DNA of 64,000 nt from Kuschelorhynchus macadamiae (Eukaryota; Arthropoda; Insecta; Coleoptera; Curculionidae). The stretch is from contig JAUTXW010003579.1 of NCBI GenBank assembly GCA_030620095.1, positions 434,001 to 498,000 on the forward strand, written 5' to 3'. Positions 1 to 11,697 of the stretch are shown here, one piece after another. The notes below the pieces were generated by a model. That model did no database searches, was not told the origin of the DNA, and saw only the letters and a list, made by a program, of their open reading frames with translations. Positions within the stretch are counted from its first letter, which is position 1. Every line of letters starts with the position of its first letter. Both the position numbers and the translations under genes were made by a program.

Positions 1-2601
1 GTTCATATCAATACCAAACTTGGTACTTAAATGTTCTAGGTTGTGAACAATCCACATTTTTTAAAATATTTCATCTCTATCCCCATTAAAACATAAGGGT
101 ATAATTTTAGCAATTTAAATCGGCTTGCTTCTTAAATGCATATAATCTCATTTAAAAATATAACCGAGATATCTGCTTGTGAACATTTTAAATGGTACAC
201 CCTATATATAAGGGTTTGCGATTTCAATTCCAGTTGGAAAATTCGAGGGAAGAGTTTGCAGTTTTTTTAGTTGCCAAGTCAGCGTTAACCTAAAAGTATG
301 TATATAAAGCTACAGGCTAAAGACAATACCTTTTCCGTTAATCATCGATTGATAACGAGATAATTCTAAAGCACATTATTTAAGAAACTATGTTTCTTGC
401 GATTATAGTGAGGACTTTTACCGACGTGAAATTACGATTAGTAATTTCACTTTGCCACGGTCAAATCCGAAGAACCATCGTTTCTCAATTATCCAAAATG
501 CCTCTGTTCTATAATAACACTTTATTTAAAATTTTAAATTACTTTATCTCAAATAATATTATAAACTAATTGGATAACTTTTAAAACATCTTGTTGCTAC
601 ATGTTAAATTTGTTTATTTCGTTGCACAAACTTTTAATTTGGGTTTAAAAAACAAAATAATTTGGCGCAGCAGTTTTGTAAGCGAATATGGTTTTTAAGA
701 AATTAGAGCTAAATAACCCCATTGGTTACAAGTATTCCAAACTTCTTATATATGTATACAATATCTGCAAAAAAAAATAATAATTAATATTTTCTATTGA
801 TTATGACAGTTTAAAAAATAGGTTTTGGCAGACATAGTAGTACCCCATGTATCTTCGTTAATAGCCTTTTTAACATGAGGTTTATAGGCAAAAAAATTAA
901 ATTTGCATCTTTTGCCGTTTTCTGTTTACTAATCGTCTCCAAATTAAAAAAAATCACCCCCCAAAACAAAAAATTATGTAGAAAAAAAAACAAAACAAAT
1001 TTGTCCACCTTAAAAAGAACATGAAATTTTAATTTTGTATTTAGGGTGCTGTTTCTCGCCTTCTCAAAACCTTATATAAAGAAAACAATTGCTTCTACAT
1101 GCAAAAAAATTAAATAAAAAGAAATGAAATTGGCCCTATTCCACAGTTCTTTAAGCTAATTATTATGGAAAGAAAATAAATTGTATCTTTAAGGCACCCT
1201 TTTATCTCCTGGGCCTAACCTGTATAGTGTATAGAGGAAGACGTGTTTTATACACAAATAAATAAAATAAATTTATGATGTTGCACCATTCTTTCTAAAC
1301 TAACCGTTTTAAAATAAAAACATATTTTCGTTTATTGAGGGTTGCTGCAAATCCTTAGGGCTATCGTGTATAACAAGAAAAAAATGTATTTGTATAAAAA
1401 ATAATATCTATTTTTTTGTATTATTGTGTTTTATGTATATTCAACTATTCAGTCTAAGAAATCCTCTGGATAATTGGTAAAAAACCGATCTGTAATGGAC
1501 TTTAACTGGAAGTCTCCTCGTAATGAGTCGTTGCGTAGGGAAAGTACATATTGATAAATAAAATGTACACTAACTAAATAGTGTCGAGCTCCACTAAACT
1601 TGCTAAAAAAGTATCTATATATAAAGAGAAAAGGGTAATGCCAGTTAACGAATTTTGAAATAAGTCATATATAATAATGATATCTATAACCAATATGTCG
1701 TATACAGAACAAGCTATATGTCAGGTTGTAGTATTTTGCCACCCTTTCTTAAAATATTTTTTCTCTTTTTGTACCATAACTATGATCTAAATAAACACTT
1801 TCCATATATTATCTCACTATATACGCTTTTTATATTATTAAGTGGCGATAGTACCAACTTTAAGTAACTTCCTACAAACCAAATACAATATATATATAAA
1901 TCAGTTTCTCAATATTAAAACAGAAAATCAAAAAATTTAGCTAATTCGAAAAATTAATCGTCGGGACAAAAAGATGCACTATCCTGCTTGATCGGCCTAT
2001 AAAAGGATTATGAAAACTGGGTATTTATAAGGTTTTTAGTTTTGAGCCAAATTTTTTTCAAATTTGATTTTATGATATTTTAGTACCTTGTGGGGGCAAA
2101 CAGTAAACTGGAAAGTTGTAGAGATTAGATTAAACTTTTTGAATCTCCCGTGTTTTTGTGTAAAAAAAAGAAACACTAATAACTTCGGCTTCAAACTAAG
2201 GGGACCGTTTGGTTGTTAGTTTAGTGTTCAAAGTATCCATTTTTATCCGATCCGAGGGTCGGTTTTTTTGGTAAGACCTCAATGCATCGATGTATTTTTC
2301 AAAAAAAAAAAATATTTCAGAATATCAAATGGTACGGCTAAATTATAATTGAATGTTGGTTAGTAAATTTTTGCACGCAAATAGTTTTCCTCGTGAAACA
2401 TTTAGCTCTAAATTTTAACGCAATTGTGTACTATTTTGCCTCCTCGCGGAGATAATCCTAGCTGGCTTAGACTTTTTTAAGGGAAAATCCCAAAAGTTTT
2501 TTTTCGCAACTATATGCTCCTTCAGAATCTGTTTTTGCTTTTGTCGAAAACTTGAACCCTCTAGGCATCAGAAGCCATCCAATTGACTCTTGTTATTGAC
2601 C
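1..2601. other. AT-rich non-coding stretch
   Basis: I see no supported gene, RNA or complete element here. The only reading frames are short, low-complexity and start or stop at random. The sequence is strongly AT-rich with homopolymer runs, like intron or intergenic insect DNA. Confidence 0.6.
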
Positions 2602-3202
2602 AATAAAATATTTTTAAAAAATTGAACTGACTTAAAAAATCGCTAAAAAGTAAAAAATAATATTTTTTTATTCCTTAAATATAGACATTTTGAAGTCGAC
2701 GCCCAAACCAGCCTTACCCAGCCATTACAAAATATATTTGATGTACTTCATATTACATTACATAAAAACCAAATTAAATAACCATTAACGAATTCGCATT
2801 TTGAGACATGCGGAGACATATTTTGGGGCCCTTGCAACTGTTGGCTAGGTTAGTGCATGAACGTGATATTGACGAGCGTGTTATAGAAGATACACCTAGG
2901 TAAACTAAACAAGTCCAATCCCAACAGCGACCAAATTTACTCGGTAATTCGACTTTAAAATAGTGACCTGACCCTCTCTGAATGACATATTAAAGTGTGT
3001 ATTAAGTCAGTAAGTTTAAGGTTACTAGTGAATATAAGTAATACGTATATGTATATATTTTTTATATATATTATTACAGATTAGTAATTATTTGGGCGCC
3101 GACTTCAAAATGTGTGTATTTAAAGAATAAATAAAATATTATTTTTTATTTTTTAACGATTTTTTTTAAAGTCGGTTCTAGTTTTTTTTAAATATTTTAT
3201 TT
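2602..3202. mobile_element. Inverted-repeat (MITE or snap-back) element, about 600 bp
   Basis: Left arm 2602-2707 and right arm 3091-3202 are reverse complements with some mismatches and small indels. Shared landmarks are the outer AATAAAATATTT, a central TAATATT block, and the inner TTTTGAAGTCGRCGCCCAAA. The roughly 380-bp middle has no coding potential. Arm length and lack of genes fit a non-autonomous DNA transposon. I could not find a convincing target-site duplication, so the superfamily is open. A related GAAGTCGG-containing stretch recurs near 45229. Confidence 0.65.
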
Positions 3203-3296
3203 CTCACATTTTAGTGATTTTTTACAACTATTTTTCTTAGAATAAGACACGTGCTGTGGAATAATTCTTTACTGCTTAGAAACTTAGAATGCTTGG

Positions 3297-3394
3297 AGAT
3301 TATCTCTAAAATGGATAAGGTGCGAGTCCTTACCCTAAAGTTTTAGATTTAACTTATTTAACTGACCGAAGATGTCTGATAAATAAACAACCCA
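3297..3394 (-). pseudogene. hAT transposase scrap (same family as 7.0-8.6 kb)
   Basis: This stretch repeats, with few changes, the sequence at about 7519-7588 inside the ZBED-like hAT relic, including the minus-strand peptide LSDIFGQLNKLNLKL. It carries an extra 25 bp or so after TCTCTAAAATG. It stops where homology resumes at 5956, so both scraps may be halves of one older copy split by about 2.56 kb. Confidence 0.6.
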
Positions 3395-5955
3395 AGTAGC
3401 ACTTTTAGTCATGAATACGTCATTGTTATCACAAGTATTTTCATTGAAGTAACCGGAACTTGGTATCACCACGTTCTGTTTAAGCTGAGAGTACGCAGTC
3501 ATTACCAAAATGGGGAACAATTTTAGGATAACTATTTCGTGAATAACATGTAACTGTGACTTTGACTATTACGTAGATAGTACGGAATTGTGTAGTTCCA
3601 TTTAAGTAGCCGAATAGTAATAATTTTCCCTATTCGTCACTTCCTTATTTCTGTCTTTATTTAATCCGTTTTAAAAATATGTATGGTTCGTTTTAATACA
3701 AGCAAAACAGTTATTGGGACTACAAACATTCAAATTGGGAATATGGTGTAGAGCGTATAGAATACGTTATTGATATTTAAAGTAGGATCCATGCGTTTCA
3801 CTTAATTTTCTGGCTATGCTAAAGTCCTAAAATTAAAACTCAGGTAATTTCTCTGGTGAATATGCTGATGATAGTTGTAAAAAAATACGCGCCTATTTTG
3901 GTCATATATTGGCCAATTTAAATCTCAAAAATGTAATTTTGGACTTTGGTTTAAATAGTAATTATCATTAAATATCTTATTATAAAGAGTGATTCTTTTC
4001 GTAGCGGAATGTTTAAATTTGTATGCATTTTTAATCTTTATACTCACAAAAACAAACATCATAGCTAAATATTTATAGGTTAGATGAAAATAAACAATGG
4101 CGTTCTATTGGACTTTTACTTTCAGCTTGGCTGCATTTTTTAACTGAGAAAATTACTTAACATCAACTGTCTACGATTGCTCCCATAAGTCTACTAGTTA
4201 TCTACAAAGTTCCCATTAATCCCATACTATATATTATTACCAAGTGGTTACGATTTGCGAACATTCCGCCGGTTCTCTAAAATTTAATGCGTTGTGTCAT
4301 AGCATGCGGAGAGTTGCGGTAGTTGAGTTACTACTATAATTCTGCCATCTATTATAACCATAACACTTTGTTTGGTTTTTATTTTTTGTTTCCTTAAAAT
4401 ACCGCTTTAGGTGGTTTTGTTCAGGTATCACATAACCAAGTTGTGATATTTTTAATTTTCTATAAGATGTGGCTGAGTGACGAAAGCTACTTTTTTTTCT
4501 TATTGCATGTGAAGCCATTGTGAACCTTTTTAACTTGTTACTCGTAGACGATAACACAACACATACACAACTAATTAATAGCTGTAGACCGAATTACAAT
4601 GACTTTATAAGAACAACCGTGGCGACAATAGAAGCCCACCCGCCAAATTGATGCAAAATTTCTAAAGGTTTAAATGGGGGCACCCATATTATCGTTAGTT
4701 TTTCGCAAAATATGGCTAAATTAATCTACTTTTATATTGACAACCTCGTCGACGTCAGTTGTAAATGTAGGGTTATGTTAATGTTTTACTTTAATAATCT
4801 ATTAGAACTACCTAGTACAAACTTACTTTTTCATTTAGATTTTTAACAAATAACAATGTTTATGCAAGCGATTAATGAGAGTTGTCTGCCAAGTGAATTT
4901 AATAATGTAATACGTACTGAAGAAGGCCTACAAAATAAAGTTTCTTTTATGCTTATCTTAGAGAGCTTCTACCTCAAATTGATGTGCTGAATGAAGTAAA
5001 ACATACACTAAGACATGAAACAATTACTCTTACAGGAAAATAAAATCAAAATATAATAATGTGCAATATTTAATAACTTTTCTTGGAGTAAACTTAAACT
5101 TAAAACATTTACGGTCATAGTCATTTACACATTCATCACAAACACTTTATTACCAGCAAAAAACAGGTGAACCAGGCTTAAATACATTTCTCTATATGGC
5201 CAATGACTGAAAACTTCTTGTTTGAATCAATATTCATTTTAATAATCACAAAAACCCATAAAATGAGACAATATAGCAACAAACCTCATAAGAAACACAT
5301 GTAGGCGAAAAGTATCCAGAGCGATTTTAGCAGCAATATGGCTAAACCAATCAAAAATTGGTTACTCTATTGTTGCCACTGTCCCTATAAAATCACCCAA
5401 TCTCATACCAGCGCCCCCTATCTCCGAAACCTCAGGTACAAGAGGTAATAGTTTACTTCTAGTAAATAATTACTGTAATTCTTACTTCTAAGTTGCAACA
5501 GAAGAATAACGACTGGTAATAGCCAGTTTAAAGTAGCAATCGACGATAACTTTCTACTCTGCAACGACTCGTTTTACTTTATAGTAATACGTTAGAGGAG
5601 TACATTTGAACGTAATGGAGTAGTCTCTGCAAAGTTCAAGAAGGTATTGATACTTAAAAGCTGTAATTTTGTAAACAGATTAGAAACAGTAACTTTGAAT
5701 AATTACTATTATATCACGGAAAAGAAATGACGACCTTGTCGAGTCAATTCCTTAAGTAGTTGCTTGGCAGTAGTTATTATATAATTACTTTACATGAAAA
5801 ATTACTATAAAGTATTATTCGCAGTACCATACATATATGATACTTAAAAACGTGTAACCCAAAGTGTTTGTTGATGTATAGTAGGATTATTAGTAATAAA
5901 TAGGTAAAAAAGTAGTAGTGGAAACAGTTGTAGCTACTTTAGTGCTAGCTGCGAA
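3395..5955. other. Non-coding DNA between two hAT scraps; possible insertion
   Basis: No supported gene. It separates two fragments that are adjacent in the parent hAT sequence, so it may be an insertion. Its ends show only a weak inverted similarity around TAGCACT. It contains the possible short element at 4616-5382. An 86-codon minus-strand frame at 4297-4557 has no recognisable domain. Confidence 0.35.
4616..5382. mobile_element. Possible hAT-like MITE, about 770 bp
   Basis: The left end ACCGTGGCGACAATAGA (4616-4632) matches the reverse complement of the right end at 5366-5382 (ACAGTGGCAACAATAGA) at 15 of 17 positions. The CAGTGGC start is typical of hAT terminal repeats. No matching 8-bp target duplication is visible and the interior is non-coding, so this is a weak call. 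Confidence 0.35.
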
Positions 5956-6045
5956 TTCTTTGGATCCAAGCTGTGTCATTAGGATATATAATAAAATCTT
6001 GTTTCCTTTGCATTTCCAAAACAGCTTTAAGTTCGTCTTTTCTTG
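5956..6045 (-). pseudogene. hAT transposase scrap (same family as 7.0-8.6 kb)
   Basis: This matches about 7598-7690 of the ZBED-like hAT relic, including TTTCCAAAA.AGCTTTAAG and GTTCGTCTTT. On the minus strand the parent encodes the segment after the ALNT block. It is in the same orientation as the scrap at 3297-3394 and follows it directly in the parent. Confidence 0.6.
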
Positions 6046-6059
6046 CATTCGTACCATTT

Positions 6060-6375
6060 GCAAGTTGATTCCTACATAATACTTGATTTTTGTTCAAAAT
6101 TTGAGATATATTGGAAATAGTTTCTTAGTAATAATTTTTTTAAGATTTCACTAGGCCGCCATTTTGTTTTGCCATATTGGATTTTTACCAAAATGTTACC
6201 GGGTCATCCCCTATGACCTCCAATTTTTGACCAAAATTTGAAGTCAATCGACTTAGTAGTTTTTTAGCTGAGCTGTAGACAGACCAGACCAAGATCTGAT
6301 AAATCTCGGAGGGTGATTTTTTGACCATTACAATACCATTTTTGCAAGGAAAGTAAAAGGTCCTCACTTTCAGTT
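6060..6375. repeat. Copy of a dispersed AAGTAGTTTTTTAG repeat family
   Basis: Shared landmarks with copies at 20.37-20.70 and 36.48-37.77 kb are AGGCCGCCATTTTG, ACCAAAATGTTACC, AAAATTTGAAGTCAATC and AGTAGTTTTTTAG, followed by a GACAGACC / AGATCTGA / AAATCTCGGA tail. It has no coding capacity. It looks like the body and tail of a short non-autonomous repeat. Confidence 0.55.
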
Positions 6376-6987
6376 ATCATTGAGCACCTTGAAGACTTAG
6401 GCCCTGTTTCCTCCTACGCCGCTGAAAAAAATGCAACTCACTGCTAATTTCTAGGAAATATAACTCGAGAAAATCTGCTCATATTAAATTTGCTTACGAA
6501 AATTTGGAAAGTCAGTGGGAACATATTGCCTTTTATAGTTGGATTTTTGTCAAGATACATCTAAACTCATAGGCAGATGAAACGGATAATCAAAGTTTTA
6601 ACTGAATTTTTCAAAGTTAATATTTTCATAACTAGAAAAGATGTTAAGATGTGCTTTTCGTATCTTTATGGGCACAAATCGTTTTAAACGAAAATCTCGC
6701 TAAACAGGGCATAGAGCCAGAGCGTGTAATTTAAAAAAAAATAACTTGCTACGAAAATAATTTTCAAAAAAAAATTATTTTTTGTTTTCTACATTAAATG
6801 AATGCGTATTAATTGCAAAAAAACCATTTCCGCACCTTTTTAAAATGTTTATTGTGTAGCGGGATTTTCGTTGTATCGGATTATGAGCGACGCAAATGAA
6901 AGTCGAGGCATGAACAATTAGTTTTGCATGTTTTGTGTTACCCACAATCTGCAGGGTCTCCACAAATAAATTTAAGATTAGTTAGAC
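6376..6987. other. Non-coding stretch before the transposon nest
   Basis: No gene or element recognised. The last eight bases, AGTTAGAC (6980-6987), are the probable left target-site copy of the hAT that follows. Confidence 0.5.
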
Positions 6988-7129
6988 TAATTCTCAAACT
7001 TTTTTAGTCACGACCCTTTTTAGATTTGCTTAAGAGGTCGCGACCAGAAATTCAAGAAATGTTTATTGACAATATTGATATATAAAAAATAAACCATTTT
7101 TTTATAAAGTTAATGTGATGCCTGAACTT

Positions 7130-8566
7130 GCATCTGAATAACAAGTTTTGGAATTCTAAGTTGAGTACATGTCAAAGCCAGTCTAATGTCATCTTAAATA
7201 TTCAGTCTATTTCTGACCATTGTTTATTTGCAAGAGTTGAAAAATCACTTTCACAAAGGTAAATCGAAGCAAATGGTACTAGTATCCAAAGACAAAGCAT
7301 AGCGACATTAGGATATGAACGCCACATGGCACACTACTGCAGCACCTTGGTCAGAGAGCTCGGGAAAATAACGTTGAATTTCATTTTGAAGAAACTGAAG
7401 ATGATAATCAATTTCCTCTTTTAGATTCTTCACAATTCCTGACCTAGATGCTCAAACATTGAAAAGTTTCCAAGATTAGCTTTAAGTCGCAAGTTTCCAA
7501 GCTTGGAACCAAATGCTGAGAGATTATCTCTAAAATGAAGTTTTAGATTTAACTTATTTAACTGACCGAAGATGTCTGATAAACAGACAACTCTTTAAAT
7601 CCAAGCGGCGTCATTAAGCTAAATCATAAAATCTTCTTTCCCTTGCATTTCCAAAAAAGCTTTAAGTTCGTCTTTTAATTCAAATACACGTTCAATAACA
7701 TTCCCTTTCGACAACCAACTATTAGCAGTATAGAACAGAAGAGTCTTGTGATCGGAGTTTTTTGAAAAGATAGGTGTTGAGAGCACTAGATTTTATATAA
7801 TTACCAATTTGAATTAAAGAATTAAGCACTTCTTGCAAAGGCCTCGGTAGGGTTTTTAGGACAAACCGGTGAATCATGCAGTGCAAACCTTTTGCTTGAG
7901 ACGCAAGCTCTTTAACTGTTTTCTGAAAGTCTGATCTGGATCCAAGCATAGCTGGTGCTCCATCGGTACAAACTCCACATAATGTTTCCTACTTTAATTC
8001 ATATTACTTTCAAAGAACAAACGTATCACCTCCATCACGTAGTCACTCTTCGTTATGGTTTTTAGTGCTTTATAAAACAAAAACTCTTTTTTAATATTCT
8101 CCAAATATAAATATTTTATGAAAACAAGTAACTCAGATCATGAACTAACATCTGTAGACTCGTCAAGTTGGAATAAAAAGAGAGGAGATACTCTTACTTC
8201 TGCCAAAATTTGCTCCAATACATCTATCTGCTGACATATCCAAACTCCGTCTCTGAATTGTGATTGACAAAGGTTACGCATTTTTATTTCACTCGCTTCT
8301 CCAAGAATCAACTTAACTGATTTTAATTGATAGGGTTTGACAAGTTTTTCAGCATTCGTAGGAGTTTTTTTTTTATTTTTATTCACTTCCAGAGGAATTT
8401 CAAATGATGCTTGGACTACAGCTTGACTTTGTTGATGAAAATTTCCAGTAAAATCCAACTTTTGATGTTTTAAACGACTTTCACACCGTTTGAAAAAGTC
8501 CAAATCTTTTGAAATATGTTCGGAATACTTTGTTTCCAAATGATTTTTCAGCTTTGATGGTTTCAT
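7130..8566 (-). pseudogene. Decayed ZBED5/FAM200-like hAT transposase
   Basis: On the minus strand, the frame at 8566-8138 (142 codons) begins MKPSKLKNHLETKYSEH, the start typical of ZBED5/FAM200-type hAT transposases, and ends with LDESTD, where the first catalytic Asp lies. After stop codons, reading resumes with KKEFLFYKALKTITKSDYV. It then reaches TDGAPAMLGSRSDF (second catalytic Asp region; 7949-7722 frame), AKGLHCMIHR and ALNT. Frames at 7720-7590 and 7520 continue the family order. Near 7250-7320 the peptide PFASIYLCESDFSTL matches the C-terminal hAT dimerisation region. The order is complete, but several stops and frameshifts make it non-functional. No BED zinc finger is visible upstream. 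The match to the family is from memory of conserved motifs. Confidence 0.75.
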
Positions 8567-9097
8567 AGATTCACTGAGAACTACATTTCATAAAACACAT
8601 TGCAACCTCTGTATTCCGTTATTAATAACACTTACCAATACCTAACAAAAACCAAATTAGAATAATGTCGTTTTTTTCCCTCCATCACGTTGATTTCTGA
8701 AAAAAAAGCTACACTGAAAAATCAGTAATTTTACTCAGTGTTTGGTACATACAAATGAGGTTGGGTAATATTATTAGCGTTAAAAACACCCAGCATAAAG
8801 CTACCTACGAGTATTTATAAACTATTAATATAAAAGTAGACAAATTACGTAAATAAATTTCAAACTTTTAAAATAAATATATGCTTTACCTGCCAAGCTA
8901 TTTAGAAACAAAACAACGAAATAAGGTAAAAAAAGAACTTGTAATTTCCCGCGTAACTGCGGCATCTGCGCTTCAACTAGCGATTCGATTCGAAAACAAC
9001 ACAACCTGTGCCTCGCCTCGCTCATGTTGCAAATGCGGAAAAAAGTATTGTTTTAAAAGTATATTAATATACTAATATATACCCTTAGAGTTCGCGA
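8567..9097. other. 5' non-coding part of the ZBED-like hAT and target site
   Basis: This is between the transposase relic and the nested hAT. Bases 9090-9097, GTTCGCGA, are the left target-site copy of that insertion and also belong to the older element's terminal repeat. Short frames on both strands here (8825-9075) look spurious. Confidence 0.6.
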
Positions 9098-11697
9098 CAG
9101 TGGCGGCTCGTCAGGGTAGGCCTCTGAGGCCGCGCCTCACCCCCAAAATAAAGGAAAAGAGAATTTTTTTATATAACTTTTTATCTATTACCAATTAGAA
9201 ATATACTTTTTAACAGTTTTACAACATAATAACATTAAAAAAAAACAAAATATAATCCCATAATAAATATTTTAGAAAATAAATTCTGACCACATCAAAA
9301 AACCGACCGTGCAATCCGTGCAAACCCATTCCTAAAGAAAGTGCTCTCGAATGAGGCGAAATAATTTTAGCTTGGAAAGTTTCGACTTCTGACCTATTTA
9401 TCAACGGCCGGTGCCGATGCCGGCGAGTCACCTGATTACGACAGAGCGGGATGGCGATTGCCGATGCACGCGTTTTCTATTGCATTCTTGAGGCGATAAA
9501 TCTGTAGCTTGGATATATTTTTGTTGGTTATTTAAATCACATGACTAGCGAAATATTCCAACGGCTTCTTTTTACGTGGTGCGTGCGGCTGAGAAAGAAA
9601 TAGGAAATAGATTGCGATAATCGCTGATTGAGGGCGTTCTGTCTTTTAAGGTGAATAAATACGCGTGAGTAAGTTTTTGTTTTGTTTTGATTTGGTAAGT
9701 TGGACCGTTCCATTTTTTGTATTTGCTTTTTGCTTTTGAAATGAATCCTATTCACGACATTATTGCTTCATTAACTGAAACGCCTTTTTTAAGAAGAAGC
9801 GAAACTGAAAAGAAACAGATATTAGGTAGCCGTCCGACGCCGAAAATTTTAGCAATATTTAACGATAAGAGGCAAGGTAAAAAATATTCAAGAACTTTTC
9901 AAATATCTTGGTACGAAACTTATAGGTGGCTATGCGGAAGTATTTATAAAGAAAGCTTATATTGTTGGCCTTGTGTTTTATTAGGTTGCGTCAAAAATAA
10001 TTGGAGTTCAGGGGGCGGATATTCGGATTTAAAAAATTTTTCACGAGCAGTAAAATCGCATGAAAGTTCAAGAGAGCATATTAAAAATTCGGTAGCACTT
10101 ACAAGACTGGAGCAAAATAGGGCGACTATTGCGGATGCACTACAAGAAAATGCAAGTCTTAATAAAATTGTTTATAATGAAAATGTTCGAAAAAACCGTT
10201 TATTATTAAATTATTTAATTGATGTTACTATTACTTTGGGTACTTTAACCGTGGCAATTTTAAGGAAATATTTGCATGCTTAATAAAAAGAAATGCCGAA
10301 CTTACTGAACATTGTGCTAAATTTAGTAATATTTTTACGGGACAATCTAAGACTATACAAAATGAACTAATTGGTTGCATACATGACTATATTCAAGAAT
10401 ATATAAAAAAAGAAATCAATGACACCGATTGTTGTTTTTTTGGCGTAATTGCGGATGATAGTACTGATATAACAGAAAAATCACAGTGTTCGATAACTTT
10501 TAGGTATGTGACCAACGGATCTTTAAAAGAAAGATTTTTAGGATTTTTTGACGTTAGCGATAATAGAACAACAAAGAGCCTTTTTCATTTAATACAAAAC
10601 AGCTTAGAGCCTTATGACTTTAAAAATAAATTGGTCGCGCAGTGTTACGATGGGGCTAGTATTATGGCAGGTGAAATAAATGGGCTTCAAACAAAAGTTA
10701 GATCTATTGCTCCTTTAGCTATGTTTACTCATTGTTGCGCCCACAGATTAAATCTAGTTTTACAACAGGGAACAAAACTGATTACCCAAAGTCGTATATT
10801 TTTTGTCACTTTATTAGGAATACCAAATTATTTCCACCAATCACCAAAACGGTCTTTTGTGCTTAATCAGATAGTAGGTAAAAGAATTCCGCGAGCTGTA
10901 GAAACGCGATGGTATACACGGTCTAAAATTTTAAACTTAGTGGCTAATGAATGGGACAATTTAATTATAGTATTTGAAACTATTATTAATGACTTAAGTT
11001 CTGGAACAGAATCTATTAATGGTGCAAAAGGATTTCTAAAGCATTTTAATGATTTCGAATTTTGCCTTTTAACGCATATTTATAAACAAATTTTTAGTTG
11101 CACTGATGTACTGTTTCAAATATTACAGTTAAAGCATTTAGATATAAATTACTGCATTTCGCAAATAAACCTTGCCAAGCAACGAATTATTGAATTTAGA
11201 AACGAGGACCATTTCAAAGAACTTTTCAATATTGCTAAAAAAGCCACTATTCTGCCAACTAACACACGTCGAGGGCAATGCTCTAGCGACTTTGATATTT
11301 TTACTAAATATAAAATATTATATTTCGAAATAATAGATTGTATAATTCTTCAATTAGGGACGCGGCTTGAAAATTTAAATAATTTAAATTTCTTTGCTTT
11401 AGTCGATTGCACAAAATATTCGGAATATGTTAAAGGCTTTCCAGACAATTTATTAAATAATTTATTAAAAAATTATCCAAACATTTTTGACAGAGATAGA
11501 TTAAAGAATGAGCTTTCTGTATTGTATAGGGATGAACAATTTTCAAATTTAGATGTCGAAAAAAGTCTAGCTTTGTTATTTAAAGATTTTAAAGCAATTT
11601 TTGCGGAAGCATATAAGCTTTTTAATTTAGTTTTAACTATTCCCGCAACAAGTGTATCGGCCGAACGAAATTTTTCATGTCTTAAACGGATCAAAAC

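Noticed and set aside
4297..4557. 86-codon minus-strand frame
   Set aside because: No recognisable domain, no splice context, and it lies in AT-rich non-coding DNA.
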